Of a stretch of DNA of 64,000 nucleotides, positions 16,556 through 23,541 are shown one piece after another. The notes beneath the pieces were generated by a model. That model saw only the letters and a program-made list of their open reading frames with translations, was not told the DNA's origin and did no database searches. The translations under genes were made by a program, and so were the position numbers. This DNA comes from Phytomonospora endophytica (GTDB taxonomy: Bacteria; Actinomycetota; Actinomycetes; Mycobacteriales; Micromonosporaceae). The stretch spans positions 62,001 through 126,000 of the forward strand of contig NZ_JACHGT010000011.1 of the NCBI RefSeq assembly GCF_014202425.1, given 5' to 3'. Position 1 is the stretch's first letter; each line of letters begins with the position of its first letter.

Positions 16556-17581
16556 ATGACACGTCGCATCAGTGAGGTCGCCAAGAAGGCCGGGGTCAGC
16601 GAGGCCACCGTCAGCCGCGTCCTCAACGGCCGCCAGGGCGTCGCCGAGACCACCCGGGCGGCCGTCCTGACCGCCCTCGACGTCCTCGGCTACGAACGTC
16701 CCACCAAGCTCCGCGGCGAACGCGCCCGCCTCGTCGGCCTGGTCCTCCCCGAACTCCAGAACCCGATCTTCCCGGCCTTCGCCGAGGTCGTCGCCGGCGC
16801 GCTCGCCCAGCGCGGCTTCACCCCCGCGCTCTGCGCGCGCACCATAGGCGGCGTCCAGGAGTCCGACTACGTCGACATGCTCCTCGACCACCAGGTCTCC
16901 GGCGTGATCTTCGCCGGCGGCCAGTACGCCCTGGCCAACGCCGACCACACCCACTACTCCCGCTTCACCGACCGCGGCCTGCCCGTCGTCCTCATCAACG
17001 CCGGTGTCGAGAACCTCGGCTTCTCCCGCATCTCCGCCGACGACGCCGTCGCCGTCGAGCAGGCCTTCGGCCACCTCGTCTCCCTCGGCCACGAACGCAT
17101 CGGGCTCGTCCTCGGTGCCGAGGACCACCTCCCGTCGCGGCGCAAGACCGAAGGACTGCGCGTCGCCGCCGCCCGGCTCGGCTCGCCGCTGGCCGACCCG
17201 GCGCGCGTCGAGGAGTGCATCGAGCGCTCGCCCTTCTCGATGGAGGGCGCGCGGGCCGCGGCGACGCGGCTCGTGCAGCGCGGTGTCACCGGCATCATCT
17301 GCGCCAGCGACGTCATGGCACTGGGGGCCGTGCGGGCCGTGCGGCGCATGGGCCTGCGGGTGCCCGAGGACGTGTCGGTCATCGGTTTCGACGACTCGGC
17401 GCTGATGACGTGCACCGACCCGCCGCTGACGACGGTCCGTCAGCCGATCGAGGCGATGGGCCAGGCCGCCGTCGACCTGCTCGCCAACCTCATCGACGGC
17501 GCCGCCATCACCCCCGACGAGCTGCTGTTCGAGCCCGAGCTGGTGGTCCGGGGCTCGACGGGGCCGGCGCCCAGGGACTGA
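16556..17581 (+). CDS. LacI-family transcriptional regulator of the alpha-glucan locus
   Basis: A 341-aa LacI/GalR protein. The N-terminal HTH is RISEVAKKAGVSEATVSRVL with the hinge helix beginning NGRQGV, and the periplasmic-binding-like sugar domain follows (GLVLPELQNPIFP, then GVTGIICASDVMALGAVRA, SVIGFDDSALM). TACACT lies 7 nt before the ATG at 16556, so it is probably leaderless. It precedes an alpha-glucan uptake and degradation operon whose promoter region has a CTTGCAG-type inverted repeat, the kind of operator used by actinobacterial maltose/maltodextrin repressors. It is closed by a strong terminator. Confidence 0.92.
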   Translation: MTRRISEVAKKAGVSEATVSRVLNGRQGVAETTRAAVLTALDVLGYERPTKLRGERARLVGLVLPELQNPIFPAFAEVVAGALAQRGFTPALCARTIGGVQESDYVDMLLDHQVSGVIFAGGQYALANADHTHYSRFTDRGLPVVLINAGVENLGFSRISADDAVAVEQAFGHLVSLGHERIGLVLGAEDHLPSRRKTEGLRVAAARLGSPLADPARVEECIERSPFSMEGARAAATRLVQRGVTGIICASDVMALGAVRAVRRMGLRVPEDVSVIGFDDSALMTCTDPPLTTVRQPIEAMGQAAVDLLANLIDGAAITPDELLFEPELVVRGSTGPAPRD

Positions 17582-17592
17582 CGGCACGCGAG

Positions 17593-17626
17593 AAAAGGGC
17601 GGGATCCGGACGGATCCCGCCCTTTT
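17593..17626 (+). terminator. Strong terminator after the LacI gene
   Basis: A perfect 15-bp stem, AAAAGGGCGGGATCC, with loop GGAC and its complement ending in TTTT, begins 12 nt after the LacI stop. It separates the regulator from the transport operon. Confidence 0.9.
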
Positions 17627-17666
17627 GCATGCCCGAAACCGGATGTTGATCTGTCTATAAGTTCCA

Positions 17667-17689
17667 TCTGCAAGTTGAAATCTTGCAGA
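17667..17689. promoter_or_regulatory. LacI-family operator before the sugar-binding protein gene
   Basis: TCTGCAAG-N7-CTTGCAGA is a perfect 8-bp inverted repeat. The CTTGCA halves resemble sites of actinobacterial MalR-type LacI repressors. A possible -10 box TATAAG (17656-17661) lies just before it, so binding would block transcription. The adjacent LacI protein is the likely binder. Confidence 0.7.
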
Positions 17690-17778
17690 AACAGATTCGG
17701 TTCTGTATGTTCAGCGGCAACCTTCATGACATGACCTACCTCACAAGACAGCCCGACACCCGGAAGGTCCCACCCCAA

Positions 17779-19137
17779 ATGAAGCGCTCCCTGTACGGCA
17801 GGGCGACCGCCCTGGTCGTCGCGGCCGGTCTGGCGTTCAGCCTCACCGCCTGCGGCGACGACGAAGAGCCCCAGCAGGACGGTCCGGTGACGCTCGTCGT
17901 CAACGGCCTGCCGCCGGAGACCGAGAAGGTCAACCGCGAGAAGTTCCTCGCCGACGTCGCCGAGTTCGAAGCCGCCAATCCCGACATCACCATCGACGCC
18001 CGCGAAGGCAAGATGGTCCCCGAGGAGTTCCAGGCCAAGCTCGCCGGCGGCCAGCTCGAAGACGTGTTCTACACGTACTTCACCGACCCCGCCGGGCTCA
18101 TCGCGCGGCACCAGGTCGCCGACATCACCGACTACGTCAAGGACTTCCCCGCCCTCGCCCAGATCCGGCCCGAACTGATGGCCGTCTACTCCGACGACAA
18201 GGGCCGCGTCTACGGCGTCCCGCAGGGCAACTACTCCACCGGGCTGGTCTACAACCGGGCGCTGTTCGAGAAGGCCGGGCTCGATCCCAACAGCCCGCCG
18301 AAGACCTGGGCCGACGTCCGCACCGCCGCGCAGAAGATCGCCGCGCTCGGCAAGGACTACGTCGGCTACGGCGAGTACAGCAAGAACAACACCGGCGGCT
18401 GGCACTTCACGACCGCGCTGTACTCCGTCGGCGGCGACCTCGCCGTCAACGAGGGCGGGACGTGGAAGGCGTCGTTCAACAACGACCTCGGCAAGCAGGT
18501 CCTGCAGAACCTCAAGGACATGCGCTGGACCGATGACAGCATGGGCACCCGTCAGGGCCTCGAATACGCCGACCTGCTGCGGCTGATGGGCTCGGGCAAG
18601 CTCGGCATGTACCTCGGCGACGCGAACATGCTGCCGACGATCGTGCAGGAGTACAAGGGCGAGTACAAGGACTACGGACTCGGCCCCATCCCGGGCGGCA
18701 CCGCGACCCTCGCCGGCGGCGACGGGTACATGTTCAACGCCAAGGCGAGCCCCGCGACGATCCGCGCGGGCCTGAAGTGGCTGACCTACGCCTTCGCCAA
18801 CCCCGACCCGGCGCGCATCGAGTTCAACACGAAGTGGTCGTCCGACACCGGGAGCCCCGTCGGGCTGCCCGAGCCGCAGATCTGGGCCGGTGACGCCGCC
18901 AAGGCCCTCACCGACGCGCGGGCGAAGTACGCCAACATGCCGGTCGAGAACTTCTCGCCCTTCGTCAACGCGATGAGCACGATCCCGCTGAAGCTGGAAC
19001 CGCCGAACGCGCAGGCCCTCTACGCGCTGCTGGACGTGCCGATGAACAAGGTGCTGACCGACGAGAACGCCGACATAGCCGCGTTGCTGGCCGACGCGGA
19101 GACGCAGGCGAACTCGATCCTCGCGGCCGTGAAGTGA
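17779..19137 (+). CDS. Carbohydrate ABC transporter substrate-binding lipoprotein
   Basis: A 452-aa extracellular sugar-binding protein. The start at 17779 follows GGAAGG and gives a lipoprotein signal (MKRSLYGRATALVVAAGLAF) with lipobox LTAC. Family segments visible are VYGVPQGNYSTGLVYNRALF, then PKTWADVRTAAQKIAAL. It is the first gene of the alpha-glucan operon, behind the CTTGCAG operator, and precedes two permeases. Given the GH13 and GH87 enzymes downstream, the likely ligands are alpha-glucan oligosaccharides (nigero- or malto-type). A large hairpin after the gene may keep its mRNA in excess over the permeases. Confidence 0.9.
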   Translation: MKRSLYGRATALVVAAGLAFSLTACGDDEEPQQDGPVTLVVNGLPPETEKVNREKFLADVAEFEAANPDITIDAREGKMVPEEFQAKLAGGQLEDVFYTYFTDPAGLIARHQVADITDYVKDFPALAQIRPELMAVYSDDKGRVYGVPQGNYSTGLVYNRALFEKAGLDPNSPPKTWADVRTAAQKIAALGKDYVGYGEYSKNNTGGWHFTTALYSVGGDLAVNEGGTWKASFNNDLGKQVLQNLKDMRWTDDSMGTRQGLEYADLLRLMGSGKLGMYLGDANMLPTIVQEYKGEYKDYGLGPIPGGTATLAGGDGYMFNAKASPATIRAGLKWLTYAFANPDPARIEFNTKWSSDTGSPVGLPEPQIWAGDAAKALTDARAKYANMPVENFSPFVNAMSTIPLKLEPPNAQALYALLDVPMNKVLTDENADIAALLADAETQANSILAAVK

Positions 19138-19204
19138 CGGGTTAGGGCTCCACGCCCGGCTCACCTCGCACGGCCCGGCGGGTTTCCCTTCGGCCGGCCG
19201 GGCA

Positions 19205-19241
19205 CGCGGGTGCCGAGCAGCCTCCGGGCTCGGCACCCGCG
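19205..19241 (+). terminator. Intercistronic hairpin after the binding-protein gene
   Basis: A perfect 14-bp stem, CGCGGGTGCCGAGC with its complement, around a 9-nt loop, 68 nt past the stop. There is no T tail. It is likely an mRNA stabiliser or partial terminator between the binding protein and permease genes, as is common in such operons. Confidence 0.65.
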
Positions 19242-19324
19242 GCCGCGGCGGGTTCGCCGCCGGGGAGGGACGTTCCGTGGGGCCGGGTTTCCGGCCCTGG
19301 GAGGTGCCGCCTCGCGAGGGGACT

Positions 19325-19362
19325 CGGCTCTCGGGTCGGGTGCCGGCTCTCGGGTCGGGTGC
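19325..19362 (+). repeat. Perfect 19-bp tandem duplication
   Basis: CGGCTCTCGGGTCGGGTGC occurs twice in a row (19325-19343 and 19344-19362) in the non-coding gap before the permease gene. Confidence 0.9.
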
Positions 19363-19394
19363 TCTACGGGCCGCCGCGTTCCGCTCGGGGTGGG

Positions 19395-19628
19395 TCTTCG
19401 CTCCGGGGTGGGTCGGTCCACCGGGTGGGTCGGTCCACCGGGTCGCGTCGTCCTGCCGGGGTGGCTCGATCCACTGGGTCGGCTCGGTCCACCGGGGTGG
19501 GTCGTCCCGCCTGGCTTGCGTCGTCCCGCCGGGTCGTCTCGATCCACCGGGTCGGCTCGTCCCACCAGGGCGTCTCGGTCCACCCGGTCGCGTCGTTCCC
19601 CAGAGTCGCGTCGCCGCCCGAGCGGCCC
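19395..19628 (+). repeat. Degenerate 18-bp tandem repeat, about 13 units
   Basis: Units of 18 bp (one of 17, one of 19) run in a row with rough consensus TCGgTCCaCCGGGTCGGc. Clear copies start at 19413, 19430, 19466, 19484, 19521, 19539 and 19575; the ends are more worn. The unit contains GGTGG and CCACC halves, so the transcript could form many small hairpins. No coding frame through it is convincing on either strand. The rest of the 781-bp gap (19138-19918) holds a hairpin, a 19-bp duplication, a GTCACC-rich stretch (19658-19725) and a small leader ORF. Confidence 0.8.
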
Positions 19629-19817
19629 GCGAACCCCACGCGGTCACTGCCGCCCGGCCCGTCACCCCGTCACCCCGCCGCCGTCACCGCATCCCCGTCA
19701 CCGCACCCCGTCACCCCCCGTCGCCCAGAACCCAAGCCAGGGGCCTCCCGGCCTCCTCCCTACATCTGACGGTAGATCGGCGCCACGCGCGGCCGTCGAA
19801 CATGAAAGGGCTTTCCT

Positions 19818-19922
19818 GTGGACAACAGGACCAATGTGGACAACCCACAGTGGACGGACCCGGCCGTGGCGCCGGGCCGCCGTCCCGCCCCTCCGGGGCC
19901 GTCGAGCGGCGGCCGGCCATGA
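19818..19922 (+). CDS. Possible 34-codon leader ORF coupled to the permease gene
   Basis: A GTG at 19818 follows GAAAGGG at 7 nt. The frame encodes 34 Pro-, Gly- and Asn-rich residues beginning MDNRTNVDNPQWTDPA and stops at 19920-19922, overlapping the permease ATG at 19919 (ATGA). It may be a leader peptide that carries ribosomes to the permease start. Alternatively it is the true permease N-terminus displaced by a frameshift, because permease N-termini here have similar composition. Coding is unproven. Confidence 0.35.
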   Translation: MDNRTNVDNPQWTDPAVAPGRRPAPPGPSSGGRP

Positions 19923-20956
19923 CCGGCCCCGCCACCACCGGCCCCACCACCGGCGCGGCCGTCCCGAAGGACCGGACGAACCCCGGCGGCCGCGAGAACT
20001 CCCCCCAGTGGTCGCGCCTCCCCGACGCGCCCGACCCCACCCCGCGCAGGCCCAACGGCCTGGCCGCCCGCATCCCCGTGCGCATCCGCCGCAAACTCGG
20101 CGACAACGCCCTCGCCTACCTCTTCCTCGCCGCCGGCCTCGCGTGCTTCGCGCTCTTCTCCTGGTATCCCCTCGTCCGCGGCGTGATCCTGTCCTTCCAG
20201 CAGGTCAACTTCGTCACCGACCCCTACTGGGTCGGCACCGAGAACTACGACTCCCTCTTCGCCGATCCGCTGTTCTGGACGGCCTGGAAGAACACCCTCG
20301 TCTTCACCGGCATCGCCCTCGTCCTCGGCTTCGCCGTCCCCTTCGTCCTCGCGGTGTTCCTCAACGAACTCCGCGCCCTCAAGGGCTTCTTCCGCATCGC
20401 GGTCTAACTCCCGCTGATGCTCCCGCCGATCGTCGTCGTCCTGCTGTGGCAGTACTTCTACGACCCCGGCAACGGCCTGTTCAACTCGATCCTCAGCGGC
20501 ATCGGCCTCCCGCCGTCGCAGTGGGTCCAGTCGCCCGACACCGCGATGGTCTCCCTCGTCCTCGTCGCGACCTGGGCGAACCTCGGCGGCACCACGATCA
20601 TCTACCTCGCCGCCCTCCAGAACATCCCCGGCGAGCTCTACGAGGCCGCCGAACTCGAAGGCGCGAGCGTCTGGCAGCGCGTCCGGCACGTGACGATCCC
20701 GCAGACGCGTTTCGTCCTGCTCGTCATGCTGCTGCTGCAGATCATCTCCACGATGCAGGTCTTCATCGAGCCCTACCAGCTGACCGGCACGACCAACCCG
20801 GACACGATCACCGTGATGGTCCTGGTCTACCGGTACGCGTTCACCGTCAACCACGACTTCGGGCTCGCCGCGGCGATGAGCGTCGTCCTGTTCGTCGTCC
20901 TCGCGCTGTTCTCCGCGATCTACCTGCGCGTCACCCGCGAAAGGGAGTCGGCATGA
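19919..20956 (+). pseudogene. Sugar ABC transporter permease (MalF-type) interrupted by an in-frame stop
   Basis: The frame from 19919 encodes a MalF-like permease: a Pro-rich cytoplasmic start, a first helix YLFLAAGLACFALFSWYPLV, and SFQQVNFVTDPYWVGTENY, up to GFFRIAV. A TAA at 20405-20407 then breaks it. The same frame continues at once with LPLMLPPIVVVLLWQYFYD and the EAA loop LYEAAELEGASVWQRVR to the stop at 20956. The TAA stands where a Tyr (TAC/TAT) would be natural, so one base change explains it. The second part could restart at ATG 20417 (179 aa) but has no ribosome site. Overlap with the next gene is ATGA. It may be a mutation or a sequencing error. Confidence 0.85.
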
Positions 20957-21831
20957 CCCGGACCCTCATCTCCGAGACCGTCCTGCGGCGCAGGCGCGGC
21001 CGGCTCCTGCACCTGACCGCCGTCGCGGTGACGGTCGTCGTGTTCGCGTTCGTCTTCCTCTTCCCCCTGTACTGGATGGTCACCGGCGCGGTGAAGGACC
21101 CCGACGAGCTCGCGCGGGCCACACCGACGCTGATCCCCGAGACGTGGAACCTCGACTCCTTCGCCACGGCCTGGACGCAGCTCCAGATCGGGAAGTACTT
21201 CCTCAACACCGCCTTCTACGCCGTGGGCGGCTGGTTCATCCAGATCGCCGTCGACGTGTGCGCCGCCTACGCCCTGTCGCGCCTGCGGCCGTGGGGCGGC
21301 CGGGTCGTCCTCGGCGCGATGCTGGCGAGCCTCATGCTCCCGGCGACGGCGCTGCTGATCCCGGCCTACATGACCGTCGCCGACGTCCCGCTGTTCGGCG
21401 TGAACCTGCTGAACACGCCCTGGGCGCTGTGGCTTCCGGCCGCCGCGAACGCCTTCAACATCTACCTGCTGAAGCGTTTCTTCGACCAGATCCCCGGTGA
21501 ACTCCTCGACGCCGCCAGCATCGACGGCGCCGGACGGCTGCGGATCCTGTGGAGTGTCGTGCTCCCACTGTCGCGGCCGGTGCTGTCGGTGGTGTCGATC
21601 TTCGCCGTCATCGGCATGTGGAAGGACTTCCTCTGGCCCTTCCTCGTCCTGCAGGACCCCGACACCCAGACCCTCAGCGTCGCGCTGAGCCGCCTGGCCA
21701 ACACCAGTTACATCACCGACAGCGAGATGTTCGCCGGTCTCGTCATCGCCAGCGTCCCCATGGTCGTGATCTTCCTCGCGCTGCAACGCCAGATCCTCGC
21801 CGGACTGTCCGCCGGCGGGGTCAAGGGCTGA
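20953..21831 (+). CDS. Sugar ABC transporter permease (MalG-type)
   Basis: A 292-aa permease with six helices. It has the MalG-type start FLFPLYWMVTGAVKDPDEL and the EAA loop LLDAASIDGAGRLRILW, in which the first E of EAA is D. The ATG at 20953 overlaps the preceding permease stop and follows AAGGGAG. It would pair with the interrupted MalF-type partner and the lipoprotein encoded at 17779. No ATPase is encoded in the locus, as in MsiK-type systems where one ATPase serves several importers. The gene itself looks intact. Confidence 0.9.
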   Translation: MTRTLISETVLRRRRGRLLHLTAVAVTVVVFAFVFLFPLYWMVTGAVKDPDELARATPTLIPETWNLDSFATAWTQLQIGKYFLNTAFYAVGGWFIQIAVDVCAAYALSRLRPWGGRVVLGAMLASLMLPATALLIPAYMTVADVPLFGVNLLNTPWALWLPAAANAFNIYLLKRFFDQIPGELLDAASIDGAGRLRILWSVVLPLSRPVLSVVSIFAVIGMWKDFLWPFLVLQDPDTQTLSVALSRLANTSYITDSEMFAGLVIASVPMVVIFLALQRQILAGLSAGGVKG

Positions 21832-21876
21832 ACCCGGCCCGCGATCCCCATCCCCGCAACGAAAGCAGGTCCGTCT

Positions 21877-23541
21877 GTGGCTACAACCAACGCCTGGTGG
21901 CAGGACGCGGTCATCTACCAGGTCTATCCCCGCAGCTTCGCCGACGGCAACGGCGACGGCGTCGGCGACCTCGCCGGGATCCGCGCGCGACTGCCCTACC
22001 TGGCCGAACTCGGGATCGACGCGATCTGGTTCAGTCCCTGGTATCCCTCACCGATGGCCGACGCCGGATACGACGTCATCGAGTACCGCGACATCGCGCC
22101 GGTCTTCGGGACCCTCGCCGAGGCCGAGGCGCTCATCGAGGAGGCGCACGGGCTGGGCGTGCGCATCATCGTCGACGTCGTCCCCAACCACGGCTCCGAC
22201 GCGATGCCGTGGTTCCAGCAGGCGCTCGCCGACGGCGAGGGAAGCGCGATGCGGCAACGCTTCTGGTTCCGGCCGGGCCGCGGCGAGCACGGCGCCGAGC
22301 CGCCGAACGACTGGCGTTCGATCTTCGGGGGACCGGCCTGGACCCGCACGAAGAACGCCGACGGCACGCCCGGGGAGTGGTACCTGCACCTGTTCGCACC
22401 CGAGCAGCCGGACCTGAACTGGGAGCACCCGGCGGTGCGCGAGGAGTTCCTCGACGTGCTGCGCTTCTGGCTCGACCGGGGCGTCGACGGCATCCGCGTC
22501 GACTCCGCGGCGCTGCTGGTCAAGGATCCGGCGCTGCCCGACGGCGGCGACGACGCCGACCCGTTGTTCACCGACCGCGACGAGGTCCACGACATCTACC
22601 GCTCCTGGCGGGCGCTGAGCGACACCTACGACGGCGACCGCATGCTCGTCGGCGAGGTGTGGCTGCCCGACCCGGTCCGCTTCGCCAACTACCTGCGGCC
22701 CGACGAGATGCACACCGCCTTCAACTTCGGCTTCCTCGGCTGTCCCTGGGACGCGGGCGAACTGCGGAAGGTCGTCGACGACACCATCCGTTACCACGAG
22801 CCCGTCGGGGCGCCGGCGACGTGGGTGCTGTCCAACCACGACGTCACCCGCCATGTCACCCGTTACGGCCGCGCCGACACGTCCTTCAGCTTCGCCGCCA
22901 AGAAGAACGGCGCCGGTGAGATCCCCGTCGACCTCGCCCTCGGCGAGCGCCGGGCGCGGGCGGCGTTGCTGCTGTGCCTGGCACTGCCCGGATCCACCTA
23001 CGTCTACCAGGGCGAGGAGCTGGGGTTGTGGGAGGTCGAGGACATTCCCGAGGAGCTGCGCGACGATCCGATGTGGCATCGCTCGAACCACGCCGATCCC
23101 GGTCGTGACGGCTGCCGTGTCCCGATCCCCTGGTCGGGGCAGGAACCGCCGTTCGGCTTCGGTCCACAGGGGACGACGCCGTGGCTGCCGCAGCCCGCCG
23201 CCTGGCGCGACCGAACCGCCGAGGCCGAGGACGGCGACCCGGCCTCCATGCTGAACCTGTACCGGAGGGCGCTTCGCGCGCGCCGCGGCGAACCCGCCCT
23301 CGGTCACGGCCCGATGGCCTGGGTCGACGCGCCGGAGGGCGTGCTGGCCTTCACCCGTGAGGACCAGGTGACCTGCGTGGTCAACCTGTCGCCGGATCCC
23401 GTCGCGTTGCCCGAGGGCGCCGAGGTGCTGCTGGCCAGCGCCGAACTCGACGGCGGTTCGCTTCCCACCGACTCCGCGGTCTGGCTGCGCGGCCACACCG
23501 CCCTGCCCGAGAACCCCGAGATGGAGAGGAAAGTGCGATGA
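21877..23541 (+). CDS. GH13 alpha-glucosidase / alpha-amylase-family enzyme
   Basis: A 554-aa intracellular GH13 enzyme with no signal peptide. The (beta/alpha)8 barrel opens WWQDAVIYQVYPRSFAD. The conserved regions are DVVPNH, GIRVDSA (nucleophile D209), VGEVW (acid/base E260) and LSNHDVTRH (third Asp D322). The layout is that of oligo-alpha-glucosidases, which cut glucose from the non-reducing end of short alpha-glucans. The GTG start at 21877 lies 45 nt after the permease stop, behind AAAGCAGG. It overlaps the GH87 gene by 4 bp, so it probably finishes off oligosaccharides released outside by GH87 and imported by the ABC system. Confidence 0.92.
   Translation: MATTNAWWQDAVIYQVYPRSFADGNGDGVGDLAGIRARLPYLAELGIDAIWFSPWYPSPMADAGYDVIEYRDIAPVFGTLAEAEALIEEAHGLGVRIIVDVVPNHGSDAMPWFQQALADGEGSAMRQRFWFRPGRGEHGAEPPNDWRSIFGGPAWTRTKNADGTPGEWYLHLFAPEQPDLNWEHPAVREEFLDVLRFWLDRGVDGIRVDSAALLVKDPALPDGGDDADPLFTDRDEVHDIYRSWRALSDTYDGDRMLVGEVWLPDPVRFANYLRPDEMHTAFNFGFLGCPWDAGELRKVVDDTIRYHEPVGAPATWVLSNHDVTRHVTRYGRADTSFSFAAKKNGAGEIPVDLALGERRARAALLLCLALPGSTYVYQGEELGLWEVEDIPEELRDDPMWHRSNHADPGRDGCRVPIPWSGQEPPFGFGPQGTTPWLPQPAAWRDRTAEAEDGDPASMLNLYRRALRARRGEPALGHGPMAWVDAPEGVLAFTREDQVTCVVNLSPDPVALPEGAEVLLASAELDGGSLPTDSAVWLRGHTALPENPEMERKVR

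Noticed and set aside
19395-19628. 18-bp repeats as a CRISPR array
   Set aside because: The units adjoin directly without spacers, are degenerate, and no cas gene is near.
17440-19665. A 741-codon minus-strand frame through the binding protein gene and the repeat gap
   Set aside because: Most of it is antisense to the lipoprotein gene, and the rest reads the 18-bp repeats as Pro/Arg/Gly runs. There is no ribosome site and no family.
19210-20952. A long plus-strand frame running from the repeat gap into the MalG-type permease
   Set aside because: Homology starts only at ATG 20953. The part before it is the wrong frame of the MalF-type gene plus non-coding repeats.
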